DNA from: Sphagnum compactum
Taxonomy: Eukaryota > Bryophyta > Sphagnopsida > Sphagnales
DNA: 64,000 nt
Direction of reading: 5' to 3'
NCBI GenBank assembly: GCA_965153455.1
Contig: OZ234498.1
Span: 9,052,001-9,116,000 of the forward strand
In this document: positions 24,101 to 36,323 of the stretch, piece by piece
Layout: each line of letters begins with the position of its first letter
Numbering within the stretch: position 1 is the first letter of the stretch
The notes under the pieces: model-generated
What the model was told of the DNA's origin: nothing
What the model saw: the letters and a program-made list of their open reading frames with translations, nothing else
Databases searched by the model: none
Translations under genes and position numbers: made by a program

Positions 24101-26270
24101 TTGAATTCCATGCCCTAAATTGTTATAGTTCAAAGATGCTAATACTAATTGTTCAATTTTCATAAAAGATTTGTAGGTTTGGTTGATGGATTGAATGCAT
24201 GTCCTTCATTGTTTGCCATTTCTTGAAATTGATGAAGGTCCTTTCTTATTTTGTTCTTGGGTTTAAAAGGAAAAGGGTTTGCTAAGTCTTTTCTTAGCAA
24301 CCTTAAGAAGGCCAATAAAGAAGCAATGTTTTCAATCAAATTTAATTTTCCCATTTTTATGATTTTTAATAACATTTGACGAATCTTTTCGCTAGTTGTA
24401 TCTCACGAGTAATCCATGGGTTTCTGCAAAATTGAGTCAACTACTTTAATTGGGATGAAAGCAAGGCATACATAATGGTTGGATTCTGCATCTAATTCTA
24501 CCCATTTATAGTACCAAATTACATCTTCCCATTGCTTTAAGGGGTTGTTGTAGTTGTGAGCATTTACCATTACCTTCCGTAGTGCTAAAGATATCTTATT
24601 AACCATCAATTCTTTTGCTTCCTCCTTTGTCCATGCTTGTGTGCCTTCAACTATCGAAAGTTGGGCTTGCTTAACGAGGTGTTTCTTAAGGCTAGATCAA
24701 ACTTCTTCGTTTCCTCATCAAAATATGAAGAAATGAAATTTTGGAAGATCCTACATCTCCTTGTTTTTGAGTTGAAAGGTACTTGGAACTTGGCAGTTTC
24801 CCAAAAAACGTAAGGAAGCTCTAATGTGCGATATCCTTTATTTTGAAGCTTTTGTGGCTCTAGATTTTATGAATTTGAAACTAGAGAGTTGGGTTTTTTC
24901 ATCTTTTTCTGTTTATGAGACTTCTAGATAAATTCAAATTCCCCCACCCCTACAGAATCCTTTGCAAAGAAAGAAATTCCAACAACTTCAAAACAATTAT
25001 TTGTTGTCTTAAAGATCCTAGTAAGGGTTAGTGGCTTCTTGGGATGGGTTGTTGAAGAACTGTCATGACCTTTGAATGGGGGGATGTTAGTGACTTCACC
25101 ACCTTTGCATAACTAGTTGACCTTAAAGTAAAAGGGTGATTAATTGGGGTGGTTCCTCTACCTAAAAATGTCTAACTGCCTTTGGGTGTGTTGATTCACA
25201 TTTGGGAAGCGGTGGAATGTCCTAAAGTCACATTCACCTTTGCAAAAGCTTCAGCCTTTGAAATTACCTTTTCTTTTCCTTTTCTAACTACATTAGGAAT
25301 GTTTTGGTTCAAATGAATGTGAAATTCCCCTACTCAAAGGTTAGTTCCATGAGGGCTAAGTGATTTCTACCCTTCTTTATTGGAAGCTACATTTCGAGCA
25401 ACAATCTTGCTATGCTTATCCATTAGGCTTTTCTTGGTAGCTCCATGGCTAGGAGCTTCCTTTGGTTGCTCCTCCTTAGAATTGTCCTTCTTCTGAATTG
25501 TCTTCATGTGCCTCACAAATTGGTTATGATAACCTCCATGTTTTGAGGATTTTGGATCTTGATTAGAACCCCTATTGTTGAGATGCCCCTTCAAAATATA
25601 AGGTTGTGATGAAATTGGGAAGGGCACGCAATTGTTTTTTTGATTGTTATCTCCCTAGATTATAACTTTCTGTGGCATGTTTGTTTTTATCCCTTACCAA
25701 CAGTCTAACCGGAGGGCTTGCCATGTTTTATGCATATATATTAGACAACTCCATTTTAAGAAGCTTGCCAATCTTCCCCATTATGATGTGAATACATGTT
25801 TTAATATTCTTCAAGCACTAGCTTAAGCCCAAGAATTGAACCCATAACGGGTATTGTAGTAATGCAATTGATTATTCCATGTTTGAGGGAAAACCAAGGT
25901 GCCAAGTTGGAGAAAACTACATTCACTCTTTCATAGTTGAAGGAGTTTTCAAGGGCGTGCTTGTTGCCAACCTTAGTGAAAAGTGTTGCTTCAAAGAAAC
26001 CATTTCCTACTTGGGCAATGTTGTGTAAAGATTCATGCAAGTTCATAAAGGCCCAAGCTTGGAGAGCTTTAGGGCCCATGTTTGTACCTTGCACTTGGCC
26101 TAAAACTATGACCTTCAATTGTTGCTTGTTGAAATTGCCTGAAGATGTGGTCTTTTTCGCTTAGAGCTATGGTGATGATCCCTTCCTCGCAATGCCATTG
26201 TGCTGCAAAGTTGTCGAAAGATTTTGCTCCGACTCCATTTTGTGCTTCTACCTTTCTTGACATTTTTTAA
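21180..26270 (-). mobile_element. Degenerate non-LTR retrotransposon (L1-type LINE)
   Basis: Reading the minus strand from 26270 downward gives the order of a plant L1 element. An ORF1-like, DUF4283-type region lies at 25800-26263 (GAKSFDNFAAQWHCEEGI..ALSEKDHIFRQF). An endonuclease region lies at 23450-24150 (LVLASLNYNNLG start; LLQEHHMNLEDCLHKSKHVQF; later IVRDFNMM). Reverse transcriptase lies at 21950-22720, with RPIFVFTSTYKI..VLASHL, FLDFEKAYDIVN and the catalytic IIFVDDIILFFNGTKK. The C-terminal segment lies at 21400-21620 (FVWGGQVKNKIKARVVWDIANLP, then GGIKIFNPQAHA and ALLAKFI). Many stops and frameshifts make it non-functional. A poly-A tail and target duplications were not identified, so the ends are approximate. 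Confidence 0.82.
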
Positions 26271-26279
26271 TTTTCAAAA

Positions 26280-26770
26280 ATACTCGAATTTAACAATATA
26301 TCAATTTTTGAGTTTGTAGCAAGAATTTTAAAAGGATGATTAAATGTTTATATTTTATATCTCACTTGTAATCAGAATTAGTTAAATCTTCCTAAGGATA
26401 TTCGTCATTTTTTAAACATTTTACTATGGCTTACAGCCATTTTAGTTGCATAATTCATTTTCGGAAATTGCACTAGGCACATGGGCTGTGAAACTTGTTC
26501 ATTGTCAGAATGCATTGCACACAATGAAGTTTCTTTTCAAAATAATTTTTTTCAACTAGTTTCTTTTCATGATATATTTCTTCAACATTTTACCTTTTTA
26601 TTCTCATATTTTTTCAACTTTTTTGTTTGTCTTTTTTTCTTTTGGCGAACCTGCTATGTAGGTATGGTAGGAGTGTGGTTGCTGTGGGTGCACAGACAAA
26701 ATGTAGAGAATTTTACACAGAAAACGGCCAAAAACAAAACAACAAGCGGGAGACCAAATTGTTGTCATCC
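26280..26770. other. AT-rich spacer upstream of the tRNA pair
   Basis: No gene is seen. The open frame 26481-26831 runs into the tRNA gene and is a chance frame. A 11-nt phrase CAGAAAACGGC precedes both tRNA copies (about 26717 and 26899), part of the unit that was duplicated. Confidence 0.5.
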
Positions 26771-26842
26771 GCCGTCCCAGGGGCTCGAACCCTGGACCAC
26801 AAGGTTAAGAGCCTTGCGCTCTACCAACTGAGCTAGGACGGC
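26771..26842 (-). tRNA. tRNA-Lys (anticodon CTT), copy 1
   Basis: The minus strand folds as a complete 72-nt tRNA: acceptor GCCGTCC/GGACGGC (7 bp), D arm GCTC-AGTTGGTA-GAGC, anticodon stem CAAGG/CCTTG, loop CTCTTAA with anticodon CTT, variable TGGTC, and T arm CAGGG-TTCGAGC-CCCTG. It decodes AAG lysine codons. Box A (TAGCTCAGTTGGTAGAGC) and box B (GGGTTCGAGCCCC) promoter elements are intact. CCA is not encoded, as expected for a nuclear gene. It is identical to the second copy 173 bp away. Confidence 0.97.
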
Positions 26843-26943
26843 TTCAACTGTAGATGTAGTTTGGCAATTCACCTACAAAAATCTAGCCAATTACAAACAG
26901 AAAACGGCAAGGAAAAAAAGCAACGAGGATAAGAGAATATATC

Positions 26944-27015
26944 GCCGTCCCAGGGGCTCGAACCCTGGACCACAAGGTTAAGAGCCTTGCGCTCTACCAA
27001 CTGAGCTAGGACGGC
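26944..27015 (-). tRNA. tRNA-Lys (anticodon CTT), copy 2
   Basis: A 72-nt sequence identical to the tRNA at 26771-26842, on the same strand, with the same CTT anticodon and intact internal promoter boxes. On the coding strand a run of T residues follows within about 30 nt (the A-run near 26912-26920 on the plus strand), which suits RNA polymerase III termination. Part of the flank is also shared, so this is a tandem duplication. Confidence 0.97.
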
Positions 27016-27019
27016 CCAG

Positions 27020-28570
27020 CTGTTGGCGAGAGCCTTGCAGCTTAACTTTTTATAAATTAGAATATTCACGGTTCAGAAAAATCCAGTTCAAACGACAATC
27101 AGGACCGTGGTTGATTTGGCTATCTGCGAAAACCAAATTATTGCCTATACCACCCATGGTGAGTGGAGCATTACTGTAACAGAAATCAAGGTATAAAATA
27201 CATGAGGACCATGCCACAATATGTGCATTATTTCTTATAAGTTTTGAATACTAATTACACTTCAGATTATATTATTGATAATTCATGCATCAACTTATGT
27301 GAAGATCTATTAAGGAAGGTACTTTGTTTGTTTTGTTTGTTTCTCTTGATGAGATTTCCCAAATCACGGCACCTCTTGTTGTGCTCTTGGTATTGTTTGG
27401 GAAGCCCTTCATGAGTAGGGATGCATCTAGTTAGTTTCATAATGTTTTGACCTATGCTGGAAAGTTTCTTTATTGAATATTGAACAAAATTTCCATTGAA
27501 AAATCATTTAAATCAAAACTAAAGGAGAATTTGGGTGCGCTCTTGATATTGTTGAAAAGCTCTCTGGGAGTAGGATTTAATAGAAGTGATTTTAGACATA
27601 AGGTGCAAGAGGTATTTGAATTTTGAGTCAACTTTTGTCATTAGAAATTCAAGTAAATTACCAAAAATGTCTTTGAAGGGAAAATTAGTTGGGTACCGAG
27701 CTCACACTTAGGTGAATGGCTATAATTGTGTTACTCAAACAGAACACTAAATTTGCAACTAAAATGAAAAATTGCACAAGAAGGAAATGAAATGAGATAC
27801 TTGACAAATTAGTTAAATTTGATCTTTGAAATAGATATTAAGTATAAAATCATTTGCCTCCTTGATTACTTCTAGAGCTTGAAGTATTCTAAGTTAGTGG
27901 AAGTTATTTTTCAGCACATGCATGAAGATTACTTATACCATAAGTTCCAAGCTAAATTCTTTTGATTCGTGTGATTGAAGATTACCTGTTCCGTATGATT
28001 TCCAAGCTACTGCCGTCATTAAGGTGTTCTAGATCCAATCCAAAGGTGTCATAAATCTAAGCGTATTCATAGTTCTTGACTATAAGCATGACACAATAAT
28101 ACAACACAGACAAGTAATAAAAATTTGTAGACACAGACAAGTATTAAAATTTTAAAAATATATGGCATTTTATTTATTTTATTTATATATGGCATTTTAC
28201 AATATGGATTAACTATATTGTGCAAAACTTTACCAATGATGAAAAAAGAAACAAGTTTGTTTTGCAAAGCCAATGAACTCCCGAAACGTGGATAAGTAGG
28301 GCCTTCCTTTTTGCCTTGAGAATTGCACCAAGAAAATGCAAACCACTTTGTGCTATGTGTCAAAAGTGTTATTGTCGAATAATGTGCATCCAGTCACAGA
28401 CTGTTTCCATACATAGAATGAGGGATCCCAAGCAAATCAGCAAATAAAAGAGGCCAGATAAATTTTCAGACCACCATTGTTGGAATACCTTTATGCAAAG
28501 GTCAAGCTATAGTGACAGACAGAAAACTGCAGCTGGTTTTAGTCTTGAATTCCACATTTGAAATTACAGC
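27020..28570. other. AT-rich intergenic DNA
   Basis: No gene, RNA or repeat boundary was recognised. The part near 28570 probably includes the 3'UTR of the minus-strand COX7a-like gene. Confidence 0.5.
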
Positions 28571-28578
28571 TTCTGAGA

Positions 28579-29033
28579 TCAAGCTCCTGCTTTCACCCCT
28601 GTTCCTGTTGCCAGATGGTACACACCTCGTCCCTGCAGTTCAAGAAAAGATGCACAAAAATCTATGAAGACAATTTCTCCACAAGGGTATGGAATTTCTA
28701 ACTTGTAAGGGTACCATATTGTGATAGAATAAGAACCCAGAGGCCAAAATTCACTTTTGTATTGTCAAGCGTACTTCAGCAATATCCTTAATCTAGGACA
28801 GAGACAAATAATAGAGTCAGGGAGTGAGGACACAGCCACAGAAAGCACCAAATGCACCACAAGGGAATAGGATGATATACCACAAGGGTGAAGCAGGTTG
28901 CCAACAGAATGCCAGGTATGATGACAGAGGACACTCTGTCATAAGGACCCTTTAAATGTGTCAACTTATGAATGGCCTGAAACTGTTTTTGCTTACTGAA
29001 CACCCCATCTGAAGCTCCAATCTCACCTGCCAT
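28579..29033 (-). CDS. COX7a-like mitochondrial complex IV subunit (68 aa)
   Basis: A two-exon gene with exons 28881-29033 and 28579-28632, joined across a GT-AG intron after Val51. The 68-residue protein begins MAGEIGASDG and has the family core KQKQFQAIHK, HLKGPYDRV, a hydrophobic membrane span (about residues 37-52, IIPGILLATCFTLV), GRGVYHLATGTG and a short tail KAGA. Length and layout match the small plant cytochrome c oxidase proteins of the Arabidopsis At4g21105 type as I recall them, including the LKGP..K/RV and G.G.Y.....G.G positions. The expected role is a single-span accessory subunit of the respiratory chain in the inner mitochondrial membrane. It is too short and split for ORF scanning. 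The start follows a predicted splice acceptor (CGCAG before AGATGG), so the 5'UTR is probably spliced. Confidence 0.78.
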
Positions 29034-30318
29034 CTCTGCGACCAACAATAAACCAACCACAAGAGGTGAACACAAAGTGGTGGAGCAGACTGCAAGACTG
29101 ATACACTGGACAGAAAAGGGACATGATAAGAACATATACTAAAGTGCCCATGGAGGAAAAGGCACTGTGAAAACAGACCAGCCTTAGCCCCAATGAAATG
29201 CAAGCTTAGATGAAACAGAAGTACAAGCAGAGATGATGAACACCTGCAATTAGAGCTGCCATCCAGCCTAAGCCAAAAACTAACCATAAGACAAAGCAAT
29301 TATCCTGGTAATGGGGATAAGTCACATTCAAGATCCAGCTCATACAAAGGTTAAAGCACTGCCTTAATCTGGAAGTTTCACTTGCCATACATCCTTTAGC
29401 ACATAGACAGAAATTGCACAAACTGGTGTCCACCACTGCCTTGTGCAGATCTCACACAAGTCATAGGAATAACCTTGAAACAAGTGTTTTCAGAGTCTCC
29501 CAGATTTGCCCTAGAAATCTGTTCACATAATGATGAAACTACTCCATGACATCTGCCCAGTCCTTGCATGCCAGCAGCACGTGTGTCAAGCAATGGTGCA
29601 GGGACCAAATCCTGCAGAAAGGACCTAAGATGATAACACCTAAGACACTACATTAAGACAATAATATGGTCCCCTTCAGAGAAGGTTGGACTTACTATGT
29701 TGATGTAGGTTATCACATATGTTTCTAAACCAATAGAATCCTCACAGCGGAGAACACATGTTGCTAGGGCATATGATCCCAATTCTGGATGGACACTAAT
29801 GTCTCTCCAACTTTGCACAACACACCTCATGATAATTGGTGGCCTCCAACAGAAAGACCAGGAAGGGGGAAGATCTTATTTGGCAGAAGATCTGGTTCTG
29901 TAGTAACCTGCCTCACACACTGCTGCAGAATGACAATGATGCCAAGACGAAAAATATCACTAACGCTCCAAACCAACTCATGGAATAACAAGAATCTGGA
30001 AAGAACCCTAACCCTAAGGTATATTACCATGACACATACTTCCATAGTTGAGCTCCCTTTGCAGTGATTAGGTTATAGAATGGCTTGAAGAGTTCGAAGC
30101 AGAAATCAATTGCAGGAACATGAATGCAGGGTCTGGAATGCCAATCTCAAAATCCAAAGAGGAAAGCTGATGAGATGATACCGCAAGCAAGACAAAACAT
30201 CCCCAGAAAAACAAAAAATAGGGGAAACGCAAACAATAAGTTTTCAATTAAAAAACTAATATTAAAAGTGCGATGCACAAACAAAGACAAGTTTTCAGAT
30301 CAGATAGAAAGTCCTAAC

Positions 30319-30480
30319 CTTGAAGAAGTTGCGCGTGCTGTGGCTGTGTGCGAGGATCCCAAACGGCAGCAACTGGTGGAGAGAGCGCTGAAGCAGGCGA
30401 CCGTAGTTCACGCTTAGCTCGACTTCGTCTTCTTTCTACCCACTCACAGGAAACGGTGCCGTGCAAAATGAGATACGTAA
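30319..30480 (-). other. Predicted 5'UTR exon of the COX7a-like gene
   Basis: Moderately GC-rich sequence that ends on the minus strand with TTCAAG followed by GTTAGG, a good splice donor. The matching acceptor would be at 29036, two bases before the start codon, giving an intron of about 1283 nt. No in-frame ATG was found in the frame open to the donor, so a non-coding leader exon fits best. The upstream end is a guess; a transcript would settle it. Confidence 0.45.
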
Positions 30481-30615
30481 AAGAAGAAGGGAATGCTCGA
30501 TTCTCGCATCTGGGTTTTACCGGGTATATCCGGGTATAAAATATCCGGCGACGCAAGGATACCTTTGTAGCAGTGTGTTTTTTGGGCGAGAAAAAAAAGG
30601 AAGGTGCGAAAGGTA

Positions 30616-30992
30616 CAAAGGGGGTTTTTTTCTTTTGGGGAAAAAATGAGTACAAGTCGCCACAATATGAGGGTAAGAAAATCTAAGGTCGCCATATTTA
30701 GAGAATAGCTTCCAACAAGTTGCCAAATTATAGGAGGAATCCTAAAGTTTTCTATTTTTTATAATTTTCTTTTCCTTATTTTGTGAGGCAAGTGGGTTGG
30801 CTACCATTGACAAGAAGAGTTAGCCAAATTTGGCTATGGGTAACAGAGAACATTTTTTTTAAAAAAAAAGGATTCCTGCTATGTTTTGGTGGTGACATGC
30901 GGGAACTTGTTGTCTAAATATGGCAATTCCCCAAAAAAATTTCCCCTCAAAATATGGTGACTTTTGATCATTTTTTCTCAAGAAATCCTTTG
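30616..30992. mobile_element. TIR element with TA target duplication (Stowaway-like), upstream of COX7a
   Basis: The outer ends CAAAGGGGG and CCTTTG are inverted and flanked by TA (30614-30615 and 30993-30994). Inverted similarity continues for about 100 bp on each side: GGGGAAAAAATGA, AGTCGCCACAATATGAGGG and GTCGCCATATTTAGA on the left against CAAAATATGGTGACTT, AAATATGGCAATT and TCATTTTTTCTC on the right. It is 377 bp with no coding region. A related half-element lies upstream of the PDH E1-beta gene at about 60434-60550. Confidence 0.68.
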
Positions 30993-30999
30993 TAGGATT

Positions 31000-33100
31000 T
31001 GCATATTTAATTTTTTATTTTTGGTCACCAAGTGACCAAAATTTGCCAAAAGAAAACCACTGGTTCTGTACTAGGGTAGAATGGCCAATGAACGAACATT
31101 TAAGAATTCAGAGCTCAGGGGCTTAGTAACCATGCATTTTTTGATCAACTTGGTCCTCAAAAAGCTTAAGTGAACCTTCAACTACACTCTATGAACAAAC
31201 ACTTCACATCTTATCCAAGGACACCTTTCCTCCCATAAACAAGAGAATAATAATATAATTAAGTTTAAACTATTTTATATTACCGTTCAATTTTATTTTT
31301 AAATGCAATAAGTCCAAACATATAACCCCCCATATGCCACATGGGACAATCTTTCCATCTCTCCCTACATTGAAGAAAAGAACATCAGAGTGATGGTTGT
31401 CACAATTTTCTCATGAGATTCAAGTTTGTCTCCCTATCTCTCTCAATCTTCCTCTTTCTATGCGTTTTGTGTATGCTCTTTGTGTTGTGTTTATGTCTGT
31501 TTATAAACACTTGACATCGTCGCTTTACATTCATGTTCAACTCACCTCGTTATATATGACATTCTTGTCGACATCTAGTTCCTGTCGTTATATCCAACAT
31601 TATCAACGACGTATCATTCAAGTTATAGGAATTATGTTCAACCCCATCAAAACCCATGGCATTTTTTTGTTATTGATGGACCCCTCCCCCTTCATTCCTT
31701 TGTGGTTGTTTAGGACTATAGAACCCGTGGTGTTATTTTGTTACTAATGGACCTTCTCTTCGTTATTTTGTGATTGTTTAGGACTACAAAACCCATGGCG
31801 TTACTTCATTACTAATGGACCTCTCCTTCATTAATTTGTTGTTGTCTAGGATTATAGAACCCATGACATTACTTTGTTATTGATGGACCTCCCTTTCATT
31901 ACTTTGTGATTCTTTAAGAATGTAAAAACTTAACTATCAGTCTTTTTTTTCGCAAGAGGAAGTGAAAGTGTTATTTGATGCATGCATGAACAAGAAGGAA
32001 CTCATGCATGTGGTGTGCACTTGAAAATGATAAGGAAAAATGTGATAAAACATGTGAAAGGTAGTAAAAATTTGACATTCATTTGTATTCAACCAAGGCA
32101 AGATCTTAAGCTCAACCATTGCATCACTCTATCGCTATATAAGTAGACCTTTATCATCACCATTGTCATCGCTTCAAGAAAAACATGTGACATGTTGTTT
32201 GATTTGGATCCCTTACCCCCTTTCTCTTCATTTGCATTTGTTTGTGTTTGTTTTGTGTTCTTGCAAGAATGTAACAACCACCATCATCACATGAGTTGGC
32301 ATCTATGCCATCAAAACCACTGAAACTTCAAGAAAATTTCAATACCAAAATTAGTTTAGTGTAGAACTAAATTGTCAATTTGCACACTTCAAAATTTCAA
32401 AAAATAATAATTCCCCGAGTTTTTAGTATAAATGATATATGCAAATAAGATTTTCAAAAACAAATTGTAACCAAAATCTATGTATTAATTACCTTTTTTT
32501 CTCTTTTTATCCTTCTATCTTTTCTCTCAATCCTTTTTTCCCCCTATATATGTCCTTCATTCTTTTTAATCCCTTTGCTCTCGTTTACTATCCTTTTTTT
32601 TCTCTTTATATTCTATCAATTTTGTCTCTCCCTTCTAAGTCATCAAAGCCAATAAAACCCATCTCAAACCTCCCATACCTTTCCATCCTCTTTCTTTATC
32701 CTTTTTTTTTTGGGACCAACCATCACTAATGCCATCAAAACCCATTATAAACCCTTGTATCTTTCATTTGCTATTGTTGAATGGAAGGTTACAACTAGAC
32801 TAGGACATGTCCAAGAAGCTACATTTTTGCTATTATTTGTCAACTAACATTTATTTGCTACATAGACATAATTCCTAAGCCAAACCTTATGTACCTTAGA
32901 GATGGGCTTGAAACCTTACTCTGAAATTGTTGTGGAATCTTTCACTAACGCTTCAATAATAACAATAGACCATGTGTCATTGAATTTAGCTTTATTCTTT
33001 GCTCAATTCTGCTTTGAGTTGTTCACTCAGCTTAATTAAATGTACTTTCGGCCCTTTTTTATCTTCTCTCTGCCCTTTCCTTTGTTTTCGATTCCTTGAT
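31000..33100. other. AT-rich intergenic DNA
   Basis: No gene is recognised. Near 31640-31920 a phrase of the type ACCCATGGC-TT-TTGTTA-TGATGGACC recurs three or four times at intervals of about 70 bp, a degenerate tandem repeat. Pyrimidine-rich tracts are at 32490-32720. Confidence 0.5.
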
Positions 33101-33109
33101 TTTACCAAC

Positions 33110-34570
33110 ATTTTTTTTATCCATTACCTTTTATTTCAATATTACCAAGTATTGGTATGATGTGACCATGTGTGAACTAGAATAATCCACTAATGGCTCA
33201 TTGCCTTGTCTTTTCCTTGTTGGCAATTACATACGTTAACCAATGCTACAACTTCTTGAGTCTAATTTTCACCAATTATGTCATTTAATTCAAGAATAAT
33301 TTTTTTCAAATTCTTCACCAATTGATCTTTTTCATGGTTTGTTGGTGTGGATGGATTACATGGCATTTTTACATAGTAACAAATTGTGGATAAAAAGGGC
33401 CATTTAGAAGTGGTATGAATAGTAGCAAATGCTAGTTGGAAAATCCCAACAATGTTCAACAATTATGTGCAAACTTTAACCTCATCCCCATTTATTGTTT
33501 GATTCACATGTTGCATATGATTAATATGAATTTTCATGATCTTCCTCTTTTAGTACTATAGTGAACACATCACTTGGACCAACTTTTCCAACCATGGATA
33601 TAGGATTCAATGGCTAGATTCTACAAATCCCTGAATTTGATTTTTTGTTTTCCTTTTTCAAGGATTACTTGAAGACCTTGTCCATCCTTTCTATTAGTGT
33701 GACTTCATTTGGTTCAAAATACTTGTTTTTTGCCATAACATAGTCTTTTGCCTTTCTAAACATATTTTTGAATGCTTTGAAATAGGTGACATTCAATGGT
33801 TGGAGAGCTTACAAAGTATCCGCAATTAAGGTCACCATGTCCAACCCTAATTCTAACACTTGTTCAAGGGCCTATATTGTGACGTGTTGCCCATGCCCAT
33901 CTATAATCAAAAGATGTCAATTATCTTGAAAATTTCTTATAAGGATAAATCTACCAAAAAAATCAACCATTAACTAAAAAGGTGAGATATCAACCAAGTT
34001 TTTTTTACATTGCAATGCATGTTCCTAGTCTACATAATTTTATGTATTCTTTTCACATGCATCCTTGAACCTCCAAAAATGTAAAAAACAAGCAAAGTTA
34101 TCCCTATTGCATTAACAACACAATTCATAATCAACAATTCCCAAGACTTGGGAATGGTGTTATAAACATCACATGAACCTTGCTTAGCCAAAACCCTAGC
34201 ACTAGATTGTTGCCTTGCTTGAATTTAGTTCATCTCGTATAAATTCCAAATGTGATCTAATCGGTATTTGTGTTATGTGTACAAGTTTCCAAGTTGGAAA
34301 GTCATGCTTCCCTAATTAGCCTTTTTGCATTAAAAACTTTTACTCTTTCTACAAAGCATATGCTAATTTTTATGGATGACATTTTTTGAACCAGACCCAC
34401 CAACTATTTCCTAGAACACCATTCCTAAATGGGGTAAGTATGGTTTGTGTGATTTCAACAACCTTCAATTTCAGTTGTTGAATGGTGATAATTAATCCAA
34501 CCTTTTGCATGTTTTGAACCCAAGTGGTTATTGTTTCATCCTCATGTTCTGTCAACACACCTTAGGGACC
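33110..34570 (-). pseudogene. pogo/CENP-B-type DDE transposase relic
   Basis: The minus strand preserves, in order: a CENP-B-type helix-turn-helix region (LTEHEDETITTWVQNMQKVG, LKVVEITQT, then GNSWWVWFKKCHP; 34370-34558); the start of the DDE catalytic core (RVLAKQGSCDVYNTIPKS, NCVVNAIGITLLVFYIFGG; 34040-34200); the second catalytic block (LIIDGHGQHVT, then ALEQVLELGLDMVTLIADTL, ALQPLNVTYFKAFKNMF, EPNEVTL; 33680-33930); and C-terminal remnants PLNPISM and EPLVDYSSSHMVTS (33130-33630). It is broken by several stops. It is the catalytic gene of a Tc1/mariner-superfamily element; terminal repeats were not found. Confidence 0.78.
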
Positions 34571-34599
34571 CAGTAATTTCATGTTTATAGTGCTAACAT

Positions 34600-36320
34600 T
34601 GAAAATATCTCAAAACAAGGTTAATGAGTTGTTCCCCTACTACTAACCTTCTTTAAAAGTGTGACCTTTCTCCATTACATACATGGCATCTTTTAATTGT
34701 TAATATATCCACCTACTTCACTTAAATGCATTAGGTTCTATGTTAGTTCTAATAGAAAATTTCTATTGTTATTGTGATAGGATGGAAATATTATGTTGTG
34801 TTGTTGTTGTGGTTGGTTGCAATGTTGATTCACTTGTGTTATTAGGGTGGTAGGTTGGGGATGTTAGTTCTCTTGGTTTTCAAAATTGGTACTTGAAACC
34901 CCACTCCATTGCTTTATTGGCACATTGAAATGTGTTGGAAAACAATTTGCCATAATGTACCCTTGGTATGTGGTTGTAAGGCCTCTTCTCGCATAGGTAG
35001 ACTCATTTTAGCCTTATTCCTCTTAGGCCCAATCTCCAACTCATGAGTGTCCATTTACATTTTATAAGAAGTACGAATCTATGTATGATAATAAAGGTAG
35101 TTTGAATACTTGAAGGTGTATTCTTAAACTAGCTTTGGTATGCCAATCAAATTTGATTTTTTCAACATTATTTCCATTTCTTCAAACTTTTTTACCTCCT
35201 TTTTTATTTCAAATGTGATAAGAACTACTTCTACCTCCTCTTTAATTTCAAATGTAACAAATTTTTTTATTTTGACCTCCCTTGAATTCTAATTTATTTC
35301 TATTTCTTTCTTGATTTTAGTTGTAGCCAAATATATTTCTAATCCTTTACTAATCCCAAATTGTAGTCTTTCTTAAAAACATTGAAATTCTTGTAAGAAA
35401 CTTCCTACTTGACATGACATATTTAATTTAGAACTACAAGCTTTTACTCTAGGATTGCAAAGTTTTGTGAGGTCTACCCTTGCCTTGTTCCTTCATGGTT
35501 TTTGGTGGGAAAATGCATTATATGGTTTATAATGGGAAAGTATGTAATAGATTTGATGGTTGTTGTTCCAATGGTATCCAAAGTTTTCTTATTGTTTTAT
35601 ATGAGTTATATATGGTTTTGGTGTTTATTCTATAATATGGTAGTTTGTTTACTTTTATGTTCACATGCAATCAAATTTGGGGTTTTTAATTGTTGTTTTC
35701 TTTTCACCCTAAATGATTTTTTTTCAAAATTGAAACCAAAAACCAACCAGAAATCAAAACAAAAACTGGACTAAAGGTTTTATCAAAATTATTAAAACTA
35801 GGATCGAAGGTTCTATTTAGAAGTAAGAATTGACCAACATTGTTTTCTACTTCTGTCAAGTCCTTATGTTATGAAAGGTGTTAGAGCTATGTGAGGCCCT
35901 TGGAAGTGGGCTAGAACTCCCTAAAGTCACAACCCAAGACACCATTGGACCTAGCCATTAACTTAAAAGTAAAATCTTTTTTTCAAAATTGTATTTCAAT
36001 TGGAGGCCACAATATAATATTCCATAACCGTCCCTACATGCATTCTATTTTCATATTGAGCTTTATGAAAAACATAATGCTTGAACATTCTTTGAAGGTT
36101 ACCAAAACCTTATTATTTCAATGTGGAGCTATGTTCCACACATTCTACCCTTGTAGCTTTAATACCAAGATTTTTTATAATTATATTAACAACATATTAA
36201 GAATCTACACATAATGCATGGATGGTACAAAATGATTTTAGAGAAAACCAAGGACTTAATCTAAATAATCATGTAGAAGGAGCAAATAAATGAATGAAAA
36301 GGATATAAAACAAAATTTAA
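34600..36320. other. AT-rich intergenic DNA
   Basis: No gene is recognised. Open frames at 35502-35774 and 35945-36214 (plus) have hydrophobic, low-complexity translations without motifs. Confidence 0.5.
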
Positions 36321-36323
36321 AAA

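Noticed and set aside
30314-30655. 113-aa minus-strand open frame upstream of the COX7a-like gene
   Set aside because: It crosses the TIR element and the predicted leader exon; the frame has no family match and its end is a splice donor.
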